DNA of 64,000 nt. Source: Prorocentrum cordatum (lineage: Eukaryota; Sar; Dinophyceae; Prorocentrales; Prorocentraceae). Where the stretch lies: contig CAUYUJ010016059.1 of NCBI GenBank assembly GCA_963575745.1, positions 1,164,849 through 1,228,848 on the forward strand, in the 5' to 3' direction. The position numbers and the translations under genes were made by a program. Each line of letters begins with the position of its first letter. The stretch's first letter is position 1. This document shows, piece after piece, positions 9,613 through 20,513 of this stretch. A model generated the notes under the pieces. It did not search any database, had not been told where the DNA came from, and saw only the letters and a program-made list of their open reading frames with translations.

Positions 9613-9804
9613 TGTGATATGGAAGATAATCGCTGGATATATTTTACTCGCGCGGGGAGGAACGTAGCTCTAAGGCCAAGGGCCCTATAATCGTTTTGAG
9701 AGAAAACGGCTGCGGGAGAACAGGGGGTGAGAGCGCAGAGGCAAGGGCAGGGAAGAGATATAATAACCTTCTTCTACTCTCCTGGGGAGCGAGCTTGATT
9801 CACA
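9613..9804 (-). repeat. 5' LTR of copia element (192 bp)
   Basis: Boundaries are set by the end of similarity to the left copy (right edge, ...GATTCACA at 9,804) and by the inverted pair TGTGA/TCACA at its ends. On the minus strand it runs TGTGAATC...ATATCACA, as expected for an LTR that starts TG and ends CA. It is short, which is usual for copia elements. Confidence 0.8.
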
Positions 9805-10486
9805 TATTCAGCGTCTTGACTGTACCTCCTCCTGTTCCCCCTCGCCAAGCACCCCCCCATCCCACAAAGAGCCCCATAGCAATCGCGCGGAGCCCTGAGA
9901 ACCATTGAACATCTCCAGAACTGTTCCTCCTACCTCATCATCCGGATCCTCCTTCTATGTCGTCTGCGCCTATCCTCATTCCTCGTCCCTGACTCCTTGC
10001 TTTTGCGCTCCTGGTCAAACCCCCACCCTCCTCCCCCTTTTCTCCTCCATCCTCCCTGCCCCTCCTCCCTTCCTCTTGCCTCTTCCCTCCTGCCCTGAGA
10101 TCCTACGCCACGAAAACAATCCCAACTCATGAAAATCCAAGACTGAAGCCCTGGACCCCCATCTTCATGCTGCATCCCTCGAGCCCGGCCGATCTGTGAC
10201 CCAACGAAAACACCCGTCGTTTGGGCGTGACTTAACGGGGGGGGTCATAAACGGGGGGGTCAGACACGGTCCCCTTTCGTCCCCCTTTCGGGCCCCTGCA
10301 GAGCCCCAGGGGGCTCGTTTAGGTACCTTTTGGTTCCTTTTCGGACCACCCTCGCCACCCCCCCATTGACGATCCCCCCTTACGCGACGCCCAAGTCGTG
10401 AAGACAATCTGAACGCCTGGGTCTCGGGGCATTTCCGCGGTCCTCCGCGGGATGCGGTCCCCTCCGCGGGCCACCCCCCCTCCCGA
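9805..10486. other. Unassigned flank of the copia element
   Basis: Sequence immediately outside the right-hand LTR. It is C-rich on the plus strand (9,820-10,110), followed by G/C blocks at 10,225-10,340. No gene or repeat unit was recognised. The 5-bp target duplication of the copia element would start TATTC at 9,805, but its partner lies left of the window. Confidence 0.4.
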
Positions 10487-10552
10487 CCGAGGCCGCGCAG
10501 CGGGCGGAGGCAGCGGACTGCGGCCGTGCCCAGGGCCGCCTCCCACCCTGCA
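10487..10552 (-). CDS. Possible further TMTC-like exon (weak)
   Basis: After CCCCTGCAG (acceptor AG at 10,551-10,550) the minus strand is open as WEAALGTAAVRCLRPLRGL. If the previous exon uses its GA donor the phases match, giving LGLAG-WEAALG. No family motif confirms it: the expected PASN sequence is absent and the right-hand limit is a guess. The region is GC-rich and sits beside a (GTC)n microsatellite, so chance openness is a real alternative. Confidence 0.25.
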
Positions 10553-10559
10553 GGGGTCC

Positions 10560-10560
10560 C

Positions 10561-10614
<54 letters not shown>

Positions 10615-10745
10615 CGTGGTCGTCGCAACCGCCGCCGTCAGCACTGCCGTCGTCGTCGTCGTCGTGCTGGGCGTCGTCGTGGTGGTCGCGGAAGTCGCTC
10701 TCGTCGCTGCCGCCGCAGTCGCCACCACCGCCTCCGTCGTCGCAA
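10560..10745. repeat. (GTC)n microsatellite
   Basis: Interrupted GTC/CGT runs. Long frames across it are repeat peptides. Confidence 0.9.
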
Positions 10746-10800
10746 AGATCAGCAGCTGAGTTGTTGTCGCGGTCGTTGGTGCTGCTGTCGCCACAGGTTC

Positions 10801-11335
10801 GACGAGGGATGAGAAGAGGAGAGACAGAGACAGAGAGATACAGCGCGAGAGAGAGAGAGAGAGAAAGACAGAGACACACATTATATATATATATATATAT
10901 GTGCATATACACATGGAAAAGATGGCTCCCTTGGTAAGTATCGGGTGGGGCCACGGGCACCGCGCTCAGGGAGAGAGGGAGAGAGAGAGAGAGAGAGCGA
11001 GATATTCATAATTACATCTGTACATAGAGATACATAGATGCCTATATTTATATATATATATATATATATATATAGCTGGAGAGAGGGAGAGAGAGAGAGA
11101 GAGAGAGAGAAACAGAGACAGAAATAACGAGAGACAGAGAGCGAGCAAGACAGAAGGAAGAGGGGCAGACAGAGAGAGAGGGTAAGAAAGAAAGAGAGAG
11201 AGAGAGAGAGCTGGGACATACATGACAACACGAGAGGGCAAGAGACAGAGGAACAAGAGGAATATGTACATGCAAGTGTATGCATAGATATGGCCAGAGA
11301 GAGATAAAGAGAGAGAGAGAGAGAGCGCGAGATAA
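10801..11335. repeat. Purine-rich (GA)n with (TA)n patches
   Basis: Plus strand is almost all purine over several hundred bases, with alternating TA at 10,881-10,900 and 11,047-11,074. Confidence 0.9.
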
Positions 11336-11408
11336 TACACACAAGCACGCACCTGCGAACAAGGGCAACACACGGGCGCAGGGGCACGACGGGCGGCGAC
11401 GGGGCGCC

Positions 11409-11430
11409 CGCCCCCCCCCCCCCCCGGCGG
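11409..11430. repeat. Poly-C/poly-G run after exon at 11,434
   Basis: A run of C on the plus strand directly after the exon donor on the minus strand. Length may be unreliable in assembly. Confidence 0.7.
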
Positions 11431-11433
11431 GGC

Positions 11434-11511
11434 TCCCGCCAGGCCGAGGTAGGAGGCGCACGGCAGCAGCAGCCGGACGTCGGCCAGGCTGTGCACGAGC
11501 GGCACGGCGTC
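11434..11511 (-). CDS. TMTC-like gene, exon DAVPLVHS
   Basis: A 78-nt segment after GGGCCAG, encoding DAVPLVHSLADVRLLLPC then ASYLGLAG. It directly continues the preceding exon: LCYDYSM-DAVPLV corresponds to the TMTC sequence Y-D-W-S-M-(D/G)-x-(V/I)-P-L-(I/V)-x-S-x-x-D-x-R-N. The donor is either GC (exon end 11,434, phase 0) or GA two bases earlier (end 11,436, phase 1). A run of 19 G residues follows in the intron. Downstream exons for the PASN loop and TPR repeats should lie to the left, beyond the copia insertion or outside the window. Confidence 0.8.
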
Positions 11512-12049
11512 CTGGCCCACCCCCGGCATGGGGCGGCGGGCCCCATGCGGCCTGCGCCTCTGCACCCACACGTGAGCGCTCTTCCCTTCTGGGCCTCGGC
11601 ACGTGGCCGAGGGGAGGGGGATGGGGGGTTCTGGGTCTGGGCCGGTGCTTCGTCGATCTGCTTCTATAGCAGTCGCGAAAGCAGACTGGGCGGGGGGAGG
11701 GTTCTGACCAGTCGCCGAAAGTAGCCAACAAGAGCAGCCAAAATCATCTGGTCTGTGGGGGCAGGAAGGGGGGGGGCGGGTGCCCAGGCCGATCGGCGAA
11801 ACAATGCGTAAAACAACAACTACGTATCCCATCGTCTCCAAGTCCTTGCTCCGAGTCGCTCTCCATAAGTGTGGGGTGGGTGGGTCGCGTGGGGGGTAGA
11901 ATGAGCGTGTCCGGCACTGGGCGTCGGGGGGGTGGGATCGCGTTGAGGAAATGGACTCACGTGGGGGGGGTGAACAATCTGGAGTATCCTTGTCTTCCTC
12001 TTCCTGCTACCCCTGCCTCCTTCCTCCTCCCTCCTCCTCCCCCTGCCGC

Positions 12050-12110
12050 CTCCCTCCTCCTCCTCCTCCTCCTCCTCCTCCTCCTCCTCCTTCTCCCCCT
12101 CGATTTCCCC
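12050..12110. repeat. (TCC)n microsatellite
   Basis: Nearly pure TCC on the plus strand. Confidence 0.9.
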
Positions 12111-12617
12111 TCCTCCTTCTCCTCTTCATGGTTGGATTCGGCTCAAGCTTCGCTCAATGGCTCCGCTGCGCGCCGCGCGCGTGCCCGCGCCCCCGACTTC
12201 GTGGCGTACTCATGGCGCCCGATAGTGCGTCCAATAGCGCTTGGCGCTGGTGGTCGTTATGGGCCGCTATTTGGGAACCCGTGAACGCTACTGAGCGCGG
12301 TGCGCCCGCTCTTTGACGCTATTGGACGCTATTCGCCGATATGCACTCTGAGCAAGACGAGCGAAGCGTTCGTGGTTTACTATCGATCTGTCCGTCGTCG
12401 GCGAAACAGCCAGCCTGACGGCGGCGGCGCTGAACGGCGCCGTGGGCCACCGACGAGATCGCGGGCGCGGTCCCTGGGCGGGCGCGGGCGCAGCCGCGGG
12501 CAGGCGCGGCGCGGCGGCTAGCGCGGCTGCCGCAGCGGCGGGCGATGTGGTGATCGGGCGCAGCCCGCCCACTGCAGGTCCAGGGCACCAAAGCAAGCAC
12601 TCTTCCTCCTCTCGGGG

Positions 12618-12679
12618 GCGTCCAAGAGGAGGGCGTCCAAGAGAGGGGGCCGCAAATCATGGCCCGAGGCACGTGCGCG
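12618..12679 (+). repeat. Dispersed 62-bp repeat, copy 1
   Basis: Starts with two GCGTCCAAGAG words and ends GGCACGTGCGCG. A second copy is at 44,246-44,309 in the same orientation with about 80 percent identity by eye. Confidence 0.65.
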
Positions 12680-13685
12680 GCCAAAGGGCACCCAAAGATC
12701 GCATGGAAATGAGAAGAGGGGAGAAGACGGGCCATGACATCCGGGAAGATATCTTGGCCCGGGCCATGATAGTTGCTGGCCGCCCCCGATCCTCATCCTT
12801 TCTATTCCCGCTCCCCGCACCGTCCTGACCGGAACTCCAATCCAGGGTCACACGTCCAAAATCTCTTCCGTTTTGTTGGCGTCGGAGGGGGGGGGCCTTC
12901 GCAGGACGCGGCTCGAAAAACTGGCCAGGATGACCCCGGGACGGTTCGGGGGGAGCGATTTTGAAAGGGTTTTGGTCGGACCTCCCTTCGGTAAATCACG
13001 TTTCGGTGAAATCGGGGCAACAGGAAACCACTTTTCGGTCAAATCTTGTTCCAAGAAGAATGCCGAGATCTCGATAGGTTAGACGTCTGGGGGGCATTAC
13101 GCGGCCTGCATCGGCAAGTCTCCGAGCAACGAGTGAGACCGCGCGCTCCATGAATAGATGGATTTTCTCCACGGCACGAACCACCAACATGATGCCTCGA
13201 ATCTCGAGCACTGCATATCACCGCAGGCGGTCGGAGGATGGACCTGCACGATTATCATAGTTCTTCTCGGCGTTACCCCCCCCCTTGCACAATTAGTTCA
13301 AGCTCTCCCTCGAGTCTCTGCGCCCGCGGGGCGCGAGCGTAAAGCGTCGCACTCAGTGACTGCTGCGTCGCGTGTGCGCCTTCTGCAAGGCCAGCTGCAA
13401 TCCTCTCCTCCGTGGCCTGCTCCACCGCCCTCTCATCCACGCCTTCATCGTTCCCGCGATGCTCCAGTTGCCCATCCTACCTCTCGCTGTCGTCTCGGCT
13501 CGGCGCGTTTTATCATGTGGTGGGCTACTCCCCCTACCTCTGCTCCTCCCCCTCCTCTTCCTAACCGCCCCCTTCCTCCTCGTCCTCCCCATCGCGTGAA
13601 AACAAGAGACGTAATTCAAGAGATGCACTTTGAGGGATGTGCCGCGGCTGCTAGAGAAAGAGAAGGACAGGGTGTAGGAAACGGA

Positions 13686-13770
13686 AGAGGAGGAGGAGGA
13701 GGAGGAGGAGGAGGAGGAGGAGGAGGAGGAGGAGGAGGAGGATCAGGAGGATCAGGAGGAGGAGGAGGTT
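13686..13770. repeat. (GGA)n microsatellite
   Basis: Pure GGA for most of its length, with ATCAGGA variants at the end. Confidence 0.9.
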
Positions 13771-14639
13771 CTGGCTAGCCGTCCTAAGGATCAAACCCCA
13801 AGATTATGTCTGGGGTCCGTGCTCCTGGATGCCTCCCGTCCTAGTAGACGGGGTCGGAAGGTCGCGCCTGCATCGGAAATGCATCGGCGGCGTCGACAGG
13901 GACACATCGCGCGGCATCGACGATGCATCGGCGATGCGGCGCGATCCTCCGACCCCGTCTACTTCCACCCCATCTTGGCGGCCTGGAGCTTTGTTGGCAC
14001 GTTGGACCCGAGGAAGGAGAACGAGGATGACTGTGAGGGGGATGGGGCTGGACAGGAGCCGGAGAAGAAGGAGGACGATGGCGAGGACTATAGCAAGGAG
14101 GCGGGGGGGAACTGGACCAAGACGGGGCACCACACACACACAGGCACACCATACGGAGGCAACGCGATGGAGGCCCAGCGTGCCCAAACGCACACGCGAA
14201 GCGCTGGGAAGAGTTGCGAACACACGCTCTGCGTCCAGCTCTCGCCCAGGGCGGCCATCTCAAGCGCGTTCCAGCTTGCACAGACCTCCGACGTCGCCAG
14301 CCGCTCACAACGAGGACCCCGGAACTCTCGGCCCTGTCTCGCCATCGTTCGGGCGTCCATTCCCTGTGCATGTGTCGGTTTCGCGCGTGCTTTTGTTTTG
14401 GCCAGATGATCCAGGATGCTCCTCGATGGTCCCCCCAAAAAAACATCCGAGGGATGCCGAGACCCCTGGTCGCCGAAACCAGAGGCAACAGCAGTGTCGT
14501 GTTTTGTTTTTGTTTGGTCGCGACGCCTCGAGATCTAGCGCCTCTCAATGAAGCCAGAATCGGTCCACTGGCCTCCCTCGGCCACCGTCCCGACCCCTTC
14601 TGCGTGCCGCGCTCGGCCGTGGTGGTAAGCAGTTGTGCA

Positions 14640-14790
14640 TGTTATTACTTTTGAAATTATTATTCTGATGATGATGATGATTATTAGTAGTATTAGTATG
14701 AGTATTCGTATTAGTGTTAGTATTCGTATTATTGCCATTGTTAGCAGTGTTATTAAAACTATTATTATCATTTGAGTTCGTCTTCTTTTT
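14640..14790. repeat. AT-rich TTATTA/TTAGTA low-complexity DNA
   Basis: One of the few AT-rich patches in the window, a degenerate trinucleotide or hexanucleotide repeat. Confidence 0.7.
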
Positions 14791-14919
14791 CTGCTTCATC
14801 GTCCTTTTTCCTGCACCCCAGAATCAGAGCAGTGGGAGCAAATGTTATGCCAGCAAACTGAGCACGGGCGAAACCGGGGAGGCCGCAAGCAGGCCAAGCA
14901 GCGCCAAAGCAGAAGGAGA

Positions 14920-14968
14920 AGGAGGAGGAGGAGGAGAAGGAGGAGGAGGGGGAGGAGAGAAATGGGAG

Positions 14969-15003
<35 letters not shown>

Positions 15004-15020
15004 GGAGGAGGAGGAGGAAA
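14920..15020. repeat. (GGA)n microsatellite
   Basis: Lies 73 bp downstream (minus sense) of the DUF1736 exon. Confidence 0.9.
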
Positions 15021-15092
15021 GCCTGGAGCACCCTCCGTAGACCTTCTCCAGAACGTGTCAGGACGGCATCGCAGTGCTGTCGCCCCTCCCGC

Positions 15093-15188
15093 CATCGAGT
15101 AGTCGTAGCAGAGGAAGGTCGGCCAGAGAAGCAGGCGCACGTACATGCCGTGCACCAGCGAGTACGACAGGCGTCGAATCCAGGGATC
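15093..15188 (-). CDS. TMTC-like gene, DUF1736 exon
   Basis: A 96-nt, phase-0 exon after GAGAG and before a GC donor (ATG|GC). It encodes DPWIRRLSYSLVHGMY, VRLLLWP and FLCYDYSM. This is the core of DUF1736 in TMTC O-mannosyltransferases: R-x-L-(S/T)-Y-x-x-x-H-x-x-Y-x-x-L-L-x-P...L-x-Y-D-(Y/W)-S-M. It is the most diagnostic exon in the window. The reading frame continues into the intron only as non-conserved codons before a (TCC)n tract. The protein is expected to be a multi-pass ER membrane enzyme acting on lumenal substrates, but the catalytic N-terminal region is not in view. Confidence 0.85.
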
Positions 15189-15937
15189 CTCTCGCGCCAA
15201 GCGCGGCGGGCAGGGCAAGCCAGTCGGGGAAGGAACTTCTCGGAGGTCGTCGCGAGAAAGTTGAGGGGCTGCTGAGCCGGAATCAAGGGCTATTGAGCTG
15301 GACTACCCGCAGACCCGATGCTGCGACAGAATTGAAGCATCGCGAAAAATCACGACCAGAGCCCTAGACTCAATCTTTCTGCTGCATGTTTCGCGTCGGG
15401 TCGATTCGTGAGGTTCCCAGGGCCCTAAGCAAGGAAACAAAAACATCCGCTGTGAATAAAAATGAGCGCGGGATCTGAGGGTACGCGAGCTTAGGCTCAG
15501 GATTAAGCTAGGCTGAGCGAGAGTAGACAGGAAGATGACGGGAAGCAGGCCCTGCGAGACGACGCTGCGCCAACCCACAGCCTGTCGCGTATGGCACGGT
15601 CAAAGCTGACAGTAAGGATGCGCAGTAAGGACGCACCCGCCTTGAAAACCACTGTCGAAGCTCTTCGAGCGGGGCTGGTCATCGAAATAGATTAAGGATA
15701 GACCGAGGGGGCAAGCATGCAAGTGCCCTTCGGGAGGTTACCCATCCTTACAATCGATTCCGACTGGCAGCGAGGAAGAGCGCATTATTAATTCGCGGCC
15801 ACAACGAGCGTGATGGGGGCGGGGGGGGGGACGGGAGGGGGCATAACGTAGCGCCCCCCCCCACCCACACCCCCAAGACTGTGGTGCCCGACGCACTGCG
15901 GCAGTGCTGGGGACGCGCTGCTGGGGGGGAGCGTTAC

Positions 15938-15976
15938 GTTGTGGGTGGGGGGGGGGAGGGGGAGGGGAGGGTAGGG
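15938..15976 (+). other. G-run cluster, potential G-quadruplex
   Basis: At least five G-runs of three or more within 40 bases on the plus strand. On the coding strand of the host gene it is the C-rich complement. Confidence 0.5.
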
Positions 15977-16574
15977 GGCATACCACGCGTTATGGCCCAG
16001 GGGGTACAAAAACACTACCGAAAGTGGGGGGAACAGGAGGGGGAGGACGAGCTGGCCCGCACGACGGGGCGACTCGAGCGCCCCGGGGAGGCCCTTGACG
16101 AGGCGCAGTTGCGAACAAACAGCCGCCTCGTTGGCCGCCACCTCAAAGAGCCTCCAAAGCGCCTTCGGAGACCTCCGAGGCCACCCAGAAGCCTCCGGAA
16201 AGAGGCCGACGCGACGAACTACGACAGGGAGGGCGAGCTGGCACGCCCGAAGTGTGCAGGGGCGAAAATGGGCACGATGCCCACTTGTCCGTGCCCCTCT
16301 TTTGTCCGTCCCCTTTTCGGCCGTGCCGACGGAAGGGGGGGGGAGGATGGAGCAACGTTTGGCCGGACTATCTGGGTATTACCAGTACCCCGCTCAAGTG
16401 GCAGGGAACTCGAGTCGACAACGTAACGCACGGGCCGCAGAAGTACGATGGCGCGATGGCGCTCTGTATGCGCTGGGCCAACGCTGACCCGCGGCGCCAG
16501 CGAACGTGAGTCGTGAGCGTAGTCGTGAGCGCAAGCGGCGGCGGCAAGGTACAAATGAGGATAACAAGCGGGAA

Positions 16575-16690
16575 ACAATCAAGATGAAACACCATCGAAT
16601 CGGGAAATCGGATATCGGATCGCATCGAACTGCAAGCCGGATCGGGCAACATCGGCACGGCGTCGGAATCGAACCAGATCGGCTGCCCAA
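16575..16690. repeat. AATCGGATCG-like degenerate repeat, locus 1
   Basis: Frequent ATCGGATCG, ATCGGGAAATCGG and CATCGGCACGG words. Similar DNA recurs at 56,805-56,955. Confidence 0.5.
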
Positions 16691-17349
16691 ATATCCACCG
16701 TAGTGCCTCGTGCCGCGTCGGGGCGCATCACATCGTCGGGATCATATAATCCTGACCGAAACTTTCGGATCATACCTAGGATCTCCAGCGGAAGCAATAA
16801 TTTCCAAGTAGACTGGCCCATTCATTCTCCAGTGAACTGATACTTTCCGAAGTTGTGGGTTTAGAAGCTTTAGAAGCTGCAGAAACTTCTACGAGTTTCC
16901 GAGGAGCTCCTTGGCAGCTTCCGATAAGCCAAGGAGCTCCGAGGCAGCGTCTAAGGAGCTTCTTGGCATCTTGGCACCTTCTGAAGAGCTCCCTGGCAGC
17001 CCCCTGGGAACCCTCAGAAGTCCAGAGAAAATCCCAAGAATCCATCGGCATGGGCCCAGGGGCGGTCTGGGCCCTCGGCACAACTCCACCGCATCGGCAT
17101 GGGCACAGGAGCCCCCGCCTGCCGAGGCATCCGTGCGCGCCGCCTGCCAGGGCCGAACACACCCGTGCCCACCGCCTGCCGAGGACCCCGACCTTCGCTG
17201 CCCCCGGGCGGTGGCTGTGGACCGACCCCCGCCCCCGACAGAGCCCTCCGCCGCAGCAGCAGGGGCCCCCTGAGGGGCCACCTCGGCACGGGGGCCGCGG
17301 CGGCGCGCGGGCCGAGGCCACCAAAACGGCCGCGTCCTGCCGCGAACCC

Positions 17350-17490
17350 GGCCCTCCTCCTTCCCCTCCTCCTCCTCCTCCTCCTCCTCCTCCTCCTCCT
17401 CCTCCTCGTCCTCCTCCTCCTCCTCCTCCTCCTCCTCCTCTAGCCTCCTCCTGCTCTAGCCTCCTCCTCCTCCTCCTCTCTCCCTCGGGC
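17350..17490. repeat. (TCC)n microsatellite
   Basis: Interrupted TCC tract in the intron 3' of the SNPVAASE exon. Confidence 0.9.
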
Positions 17491-17525
17491 GCCGCCCCGC
17501 CGCCCCGCCGCGGCCGGCCCGGCTC

Positions 17526-17589
17526 CTCGGAGGCCGCCACGGGGTTGCTGTACGGGTCCATGCGGGCGATCTGCGTGCCCGACGTGTAC
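17526..17589 (-). CDS. TMTC-like gene, exon YTSGTQ..SNPVAASE
   Basis: A 64-nt exon (1 + 21 codons) after CCAGAG and before a GA donor (GAG|GA). It encodes YTSGTQIARMDPYSNPVAAS then E, corresponding to the TMTC lumenal segment G-x-x-x-x-x-x-x-D-x-x-x-N-P-x-x before DUF1736. Joined to the next exon it reads ASE-DPWIRRLSY. Upstream in the same strand lies a (GGA/GGGA)n tract and downstream a long (TCC)n tract, so ordinary ORF calling buries this exon inside repeat-encoded peptides. Confidence 0.8.
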
Positions 17590-17599
17590 CTCTGGAGGA

Positions 17600-17670
17600 G
17601 AGAAGGGGGAGGGAGGGAGGCAGGGAGGGAGGGAGGGAGGGAGGGAGGAGGAGGAGGAGGAGGAGAATGA
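17600..17670. repeat. (GGGA)n/(GGA)n microsatellite
   Basis: GGGA units followed by GGA units, 11 bp from the acceptor of the SNPVAASE exon. Confidence 0.85.
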
Positions 17671-18206
17671 GGCTCTGGAGGAGGAGCATGACAAGGAGGA
17701 TGAGCCCCCCCCGATGAAAAAGGAGGACGGGGTGAAAATGGAATGCAGACGACCGACGTCGAGATTCGAGGGGACGAGTGCAACCGACACGAGAGGCGAC
17801 CTGAACAGGGACAAAGCACAAAGCTCGTTGTGTTATGTGTGGTTGTGTCTCGAAGCGTGCCGCAGAGGAAGTGTAGATTGGGGAGAAGCAGAAGGTGGGC
17901 TCGGACAGAGTGAATATACACAAGCTTTGTGCGCGGGAACCCAATGGCACGTTCGGCCATTTATCCCCAGGCCCCCCTGCGGGGCCACCGGGCTCCGCGG
18001 CTTAGGCTTGCTGATCCCTGCTCCAGTTCCACTTCCGGTGTCCAGTCCCCGATGCTACAATTCTGTGTTCTGCTTCCTACTGTGAATTTTGAAGTCCGCG
18101 CGAAGTGGGAGCGGGGGGGGGCGAAAAGGGCCGTGAGTAGCTTGACCTGGGTAGGTTCTCCGAATTTCTGGGGTGTCCTAGGAAACATACAAATACATTG
18201 CATTCG

Positions 18207-18417
18207 CGCCCCCAACCCATAATCCCTCGTAGAATGAGCCATGCTCGCGCCCAAGAGGCCATACTCCGTTGTGAATTACGCGATGTTCGCGCCCCCGAGG
18301 CCATACCCCCCTGCAAATTACGTTGTGCTCGCGTTCCCGAGACCATAATTCCGAGTAGATTACTCAAGATTCGCGTCTCCGCGGCAAAACTCCCTCGTAA
18401 ATTACACAATGTGTACG
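18207..18417 (+). repeat. 42-bp minisatellite, five copies
   Basis: Units begin GCGCCC or GCGTCTCC and contain CCATA..CC..GTA.ATTAC. Period is 42 bp. The encoded 14-residue peptide repeat is a by-product. Confidence 0.75.
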
Positions 18418-19246
18418 TGGATATCTCGAGTGGCCCCCGTTCGGAGTTCCGACGCTGCTTCACGACCGCGCCCAAGCCTCACAACATAGCTCTCGCATGC
18501 CCCATTATCCGAGAGAGGGGGCCGGCAGCAGGGGGAGAAGCCGTTACGAATAGAAACCACACAACGGCAGACACATACAACGGCAGCCAGGAGGCGACGT
18601 GGGCGGCCAAGGGGGCGAGGAGGAGGCGGGAGGCAGGCAAAGGGCGAGGTGGAACGAGAGGGGGGATAGACAACCAGACGAGTCCACAGGAACAGTAGGC
18701 CACACATCAACAGGACAACGAGGGAGTGAAAGAGCGTGAAGGAATACAGCGCTCAACCTTAATGCCCGAAATGTTTAGTCGCGGGTCGTTGTTTGATGGC
18801 CCCCGGCGCCCGCAAATGGCACCCCTGTGGCAGGGATCGTAAAAACATGCAAACCGTTAGGAAATGAGGAAGGACCAACAAGAGCAAGAAAATACGCCGT
18901 GGATGCTCGGGGGGGGCATGAGGGAGAGGGGGGCAAGGAGGAGAAGGAAACACTTGAGAAACGTGCCCTGGAAGGCGTCGCGCCGCGGGGTGTCCCTTGT
19001 GGGCCGTGGGCTCCGAAACGGCCCAGCGGATTCCGAATTCGCATCGCCCGCCGACCCGACGATTTCTGGACGCAGCAACTCTGGCCCCAGCCATAAGTGG
19101 GGCCAGTACAAAAAATCAGGGCGATTGTAGTCGAACAAACATATAAAACCAAATGGCTTCGTAACGTTGTTTTTCCAGAAAAGTTTGCGCTGGCGCTTTT
19201 GCGAAGTCTGCAGACAACCATCGTTGTTTTCAACATGGCCACAAAA

Positions 19247-20058
19247 TGCTACCAAGCGGGCTTCGCGAACGCATGTCGAAATCGTTCGAACGACCTTGCG
19301 CGCGTGCTGTTCCAAGAAGTTGTTGCACTTAGTCGGACGAAGTGCACAGGCACGCGTCGTCGCACGCGCATGCCGGAATCCTTCAACAACCTTGGGTTTC
19401 GTAGGGATGTCAAAAAAGATTGTCCCGAAACCATTTAAAACATATGGTTTCGCAACAAGATTCTCAAAACTAACCCGCGCCCGCGCTCTGGCGAACCCCT
19501 AAGACCACCATCGGCTCTTCATCATTCTCATGGGATTCTGCCAAACGGGCCTCTCGCGCCGATTGCCGCAATCATTCGAATGCCCTCGTGCGCGTGCTGG
19601 GGGGCATGACCTTGTCAAATAATACCATGCGGGCTTCTCTTGCGCGTCGGCCGCGCGCGCATGTCGAACTTTGCCAAAACCTTCATCGCCGATGCGCACA
19701 CGTCGTCATCGTCCCCGGCGTGATCAGGATCGGCGCCGTCACTGGCCGCGCCGCGGTCGTTGTCAACATCGTCACCCGGCATCGGTATTGTCATCGTCGT
19801 GTCCTCAGTTGTCGGCGTTGCCAGATACCGCGCCCGCCTCATTCGCCGATTCGCACTGAAATCAACGCTGGGATGTGCCCAGCGGTCAGAGCCGCGGCCG
19901 CGTCGGTCACGCAAACTAGCTGGCCGCTGCTCGCGCGCATGCGCTGGCAAGCTCGGCCGCAGAGATGCACCAACCAACACCAATCACTCATCGCACTCGC
20001 CCCCGCATGGGTTTGCAAAACGACTTGAGGGTGGGTGGGGTGAGTGCGCGAGCAGTGG
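19247..20058 (+). repeat. Segmental duplication, copy 1
   Basis: Aligns with 20,514-21,393 over its length with insertions and deletions; anchors include TGCTACCAA, CGTCGGCCGCGCGCGCATG and GGCGCCGTCACTGGCCG. Confidence 0.75.
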
Positions 20059-20513
20059 AATTGATTGAACATTGGTGAATTTTCTCTTCCAGGAGAAAAT
20101 AGGATCGACGACCCTCCCGAGGCAGGATTTAACGGTGCCCCTTTCCGTTTTGCAGTTTACATGCGACCTTGCCCCTTCGTCCATCCGAAATATGAACCCG
20201 CACCATCTCACGGGGCCGGTATCGACCCCCCCCTGCGAAAAAATATGCGCGCATCCTCGTGTACCAATCGCCATCAATGCCTACAAACCCCTGGCCTAAA
20301 AACTTGATGAAGTGCGCACGCGCGCGTCGTCGAGCGCGCATGCCAAAACCCTTCAAAAACATTAGGTTCCGTAAGGAATTCACAATCGAGTGTCATAGAA
20401 AACGTGCATTGAAACGCGTGGCTTCGCAAACGTGAATTTCACAAAAAAAAAAGAGCTCGTATCCTTGCGAGTTCGGAGAAAAAGCCATTGGCTTTCTCAA
20501 AATTCTCATACAA

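Larger units (their letters stand above)
1..9804 (-). mobile_element. Ty1/copia-type LTR retrotransposon
   Basis: The same LTR sequence occurs at both ends (1-110 plus 937-980, and 9,613-9,804). Between them, on the minus strand, lie gag, protease, a methyltransferase-like region, integrase, reverse transcriptase and RNase H. Integrase before RT is the copia order. A further ORF lies between RNase H and the 3' LTR. The element sits in an intron of the TMTC-like gene, in the same orientation. It looks inactive: a frameshift in gag, an in-frame TAG in protease, a frameshift before integrase, and a 3' LTR interrupted by 826 bp. Its first 38 bp of left LTR are outside the window. Confidence 0.9.
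11512..15092 (-). other. Intron of 3.6 kb
   Basis: Contains (TCC)n at 12,050-12,110, (GGA)n at 13,686-13,770 and 14,920-15,020, TTA/TTG-rich DNA at 14,640-14,790, and a dispersed 62-bp repeat at 12,618-12,679 that recurs at 44,246-44,309. The remaining frames on either strand look like chance. Confidence 0.55.
15189..17525 (-). other. Intron of 2.3 kb
   Basis: Contains a strong G-run cluster (15,938-15,976), an AATCGGATCG-like degenerate repeat (16,575-16,690) and a (TCC)n tract (17,350-17,490). The rest is unremarkable. Confidence 0.55.

Noticed and set aside
12128-12152. Spliced-leader-like sequence GATTCGGCTCAAG
   Set aside because: Only the last eight bases match the leader; the rest does not, unlike the exact copy at 55,188-55,209.
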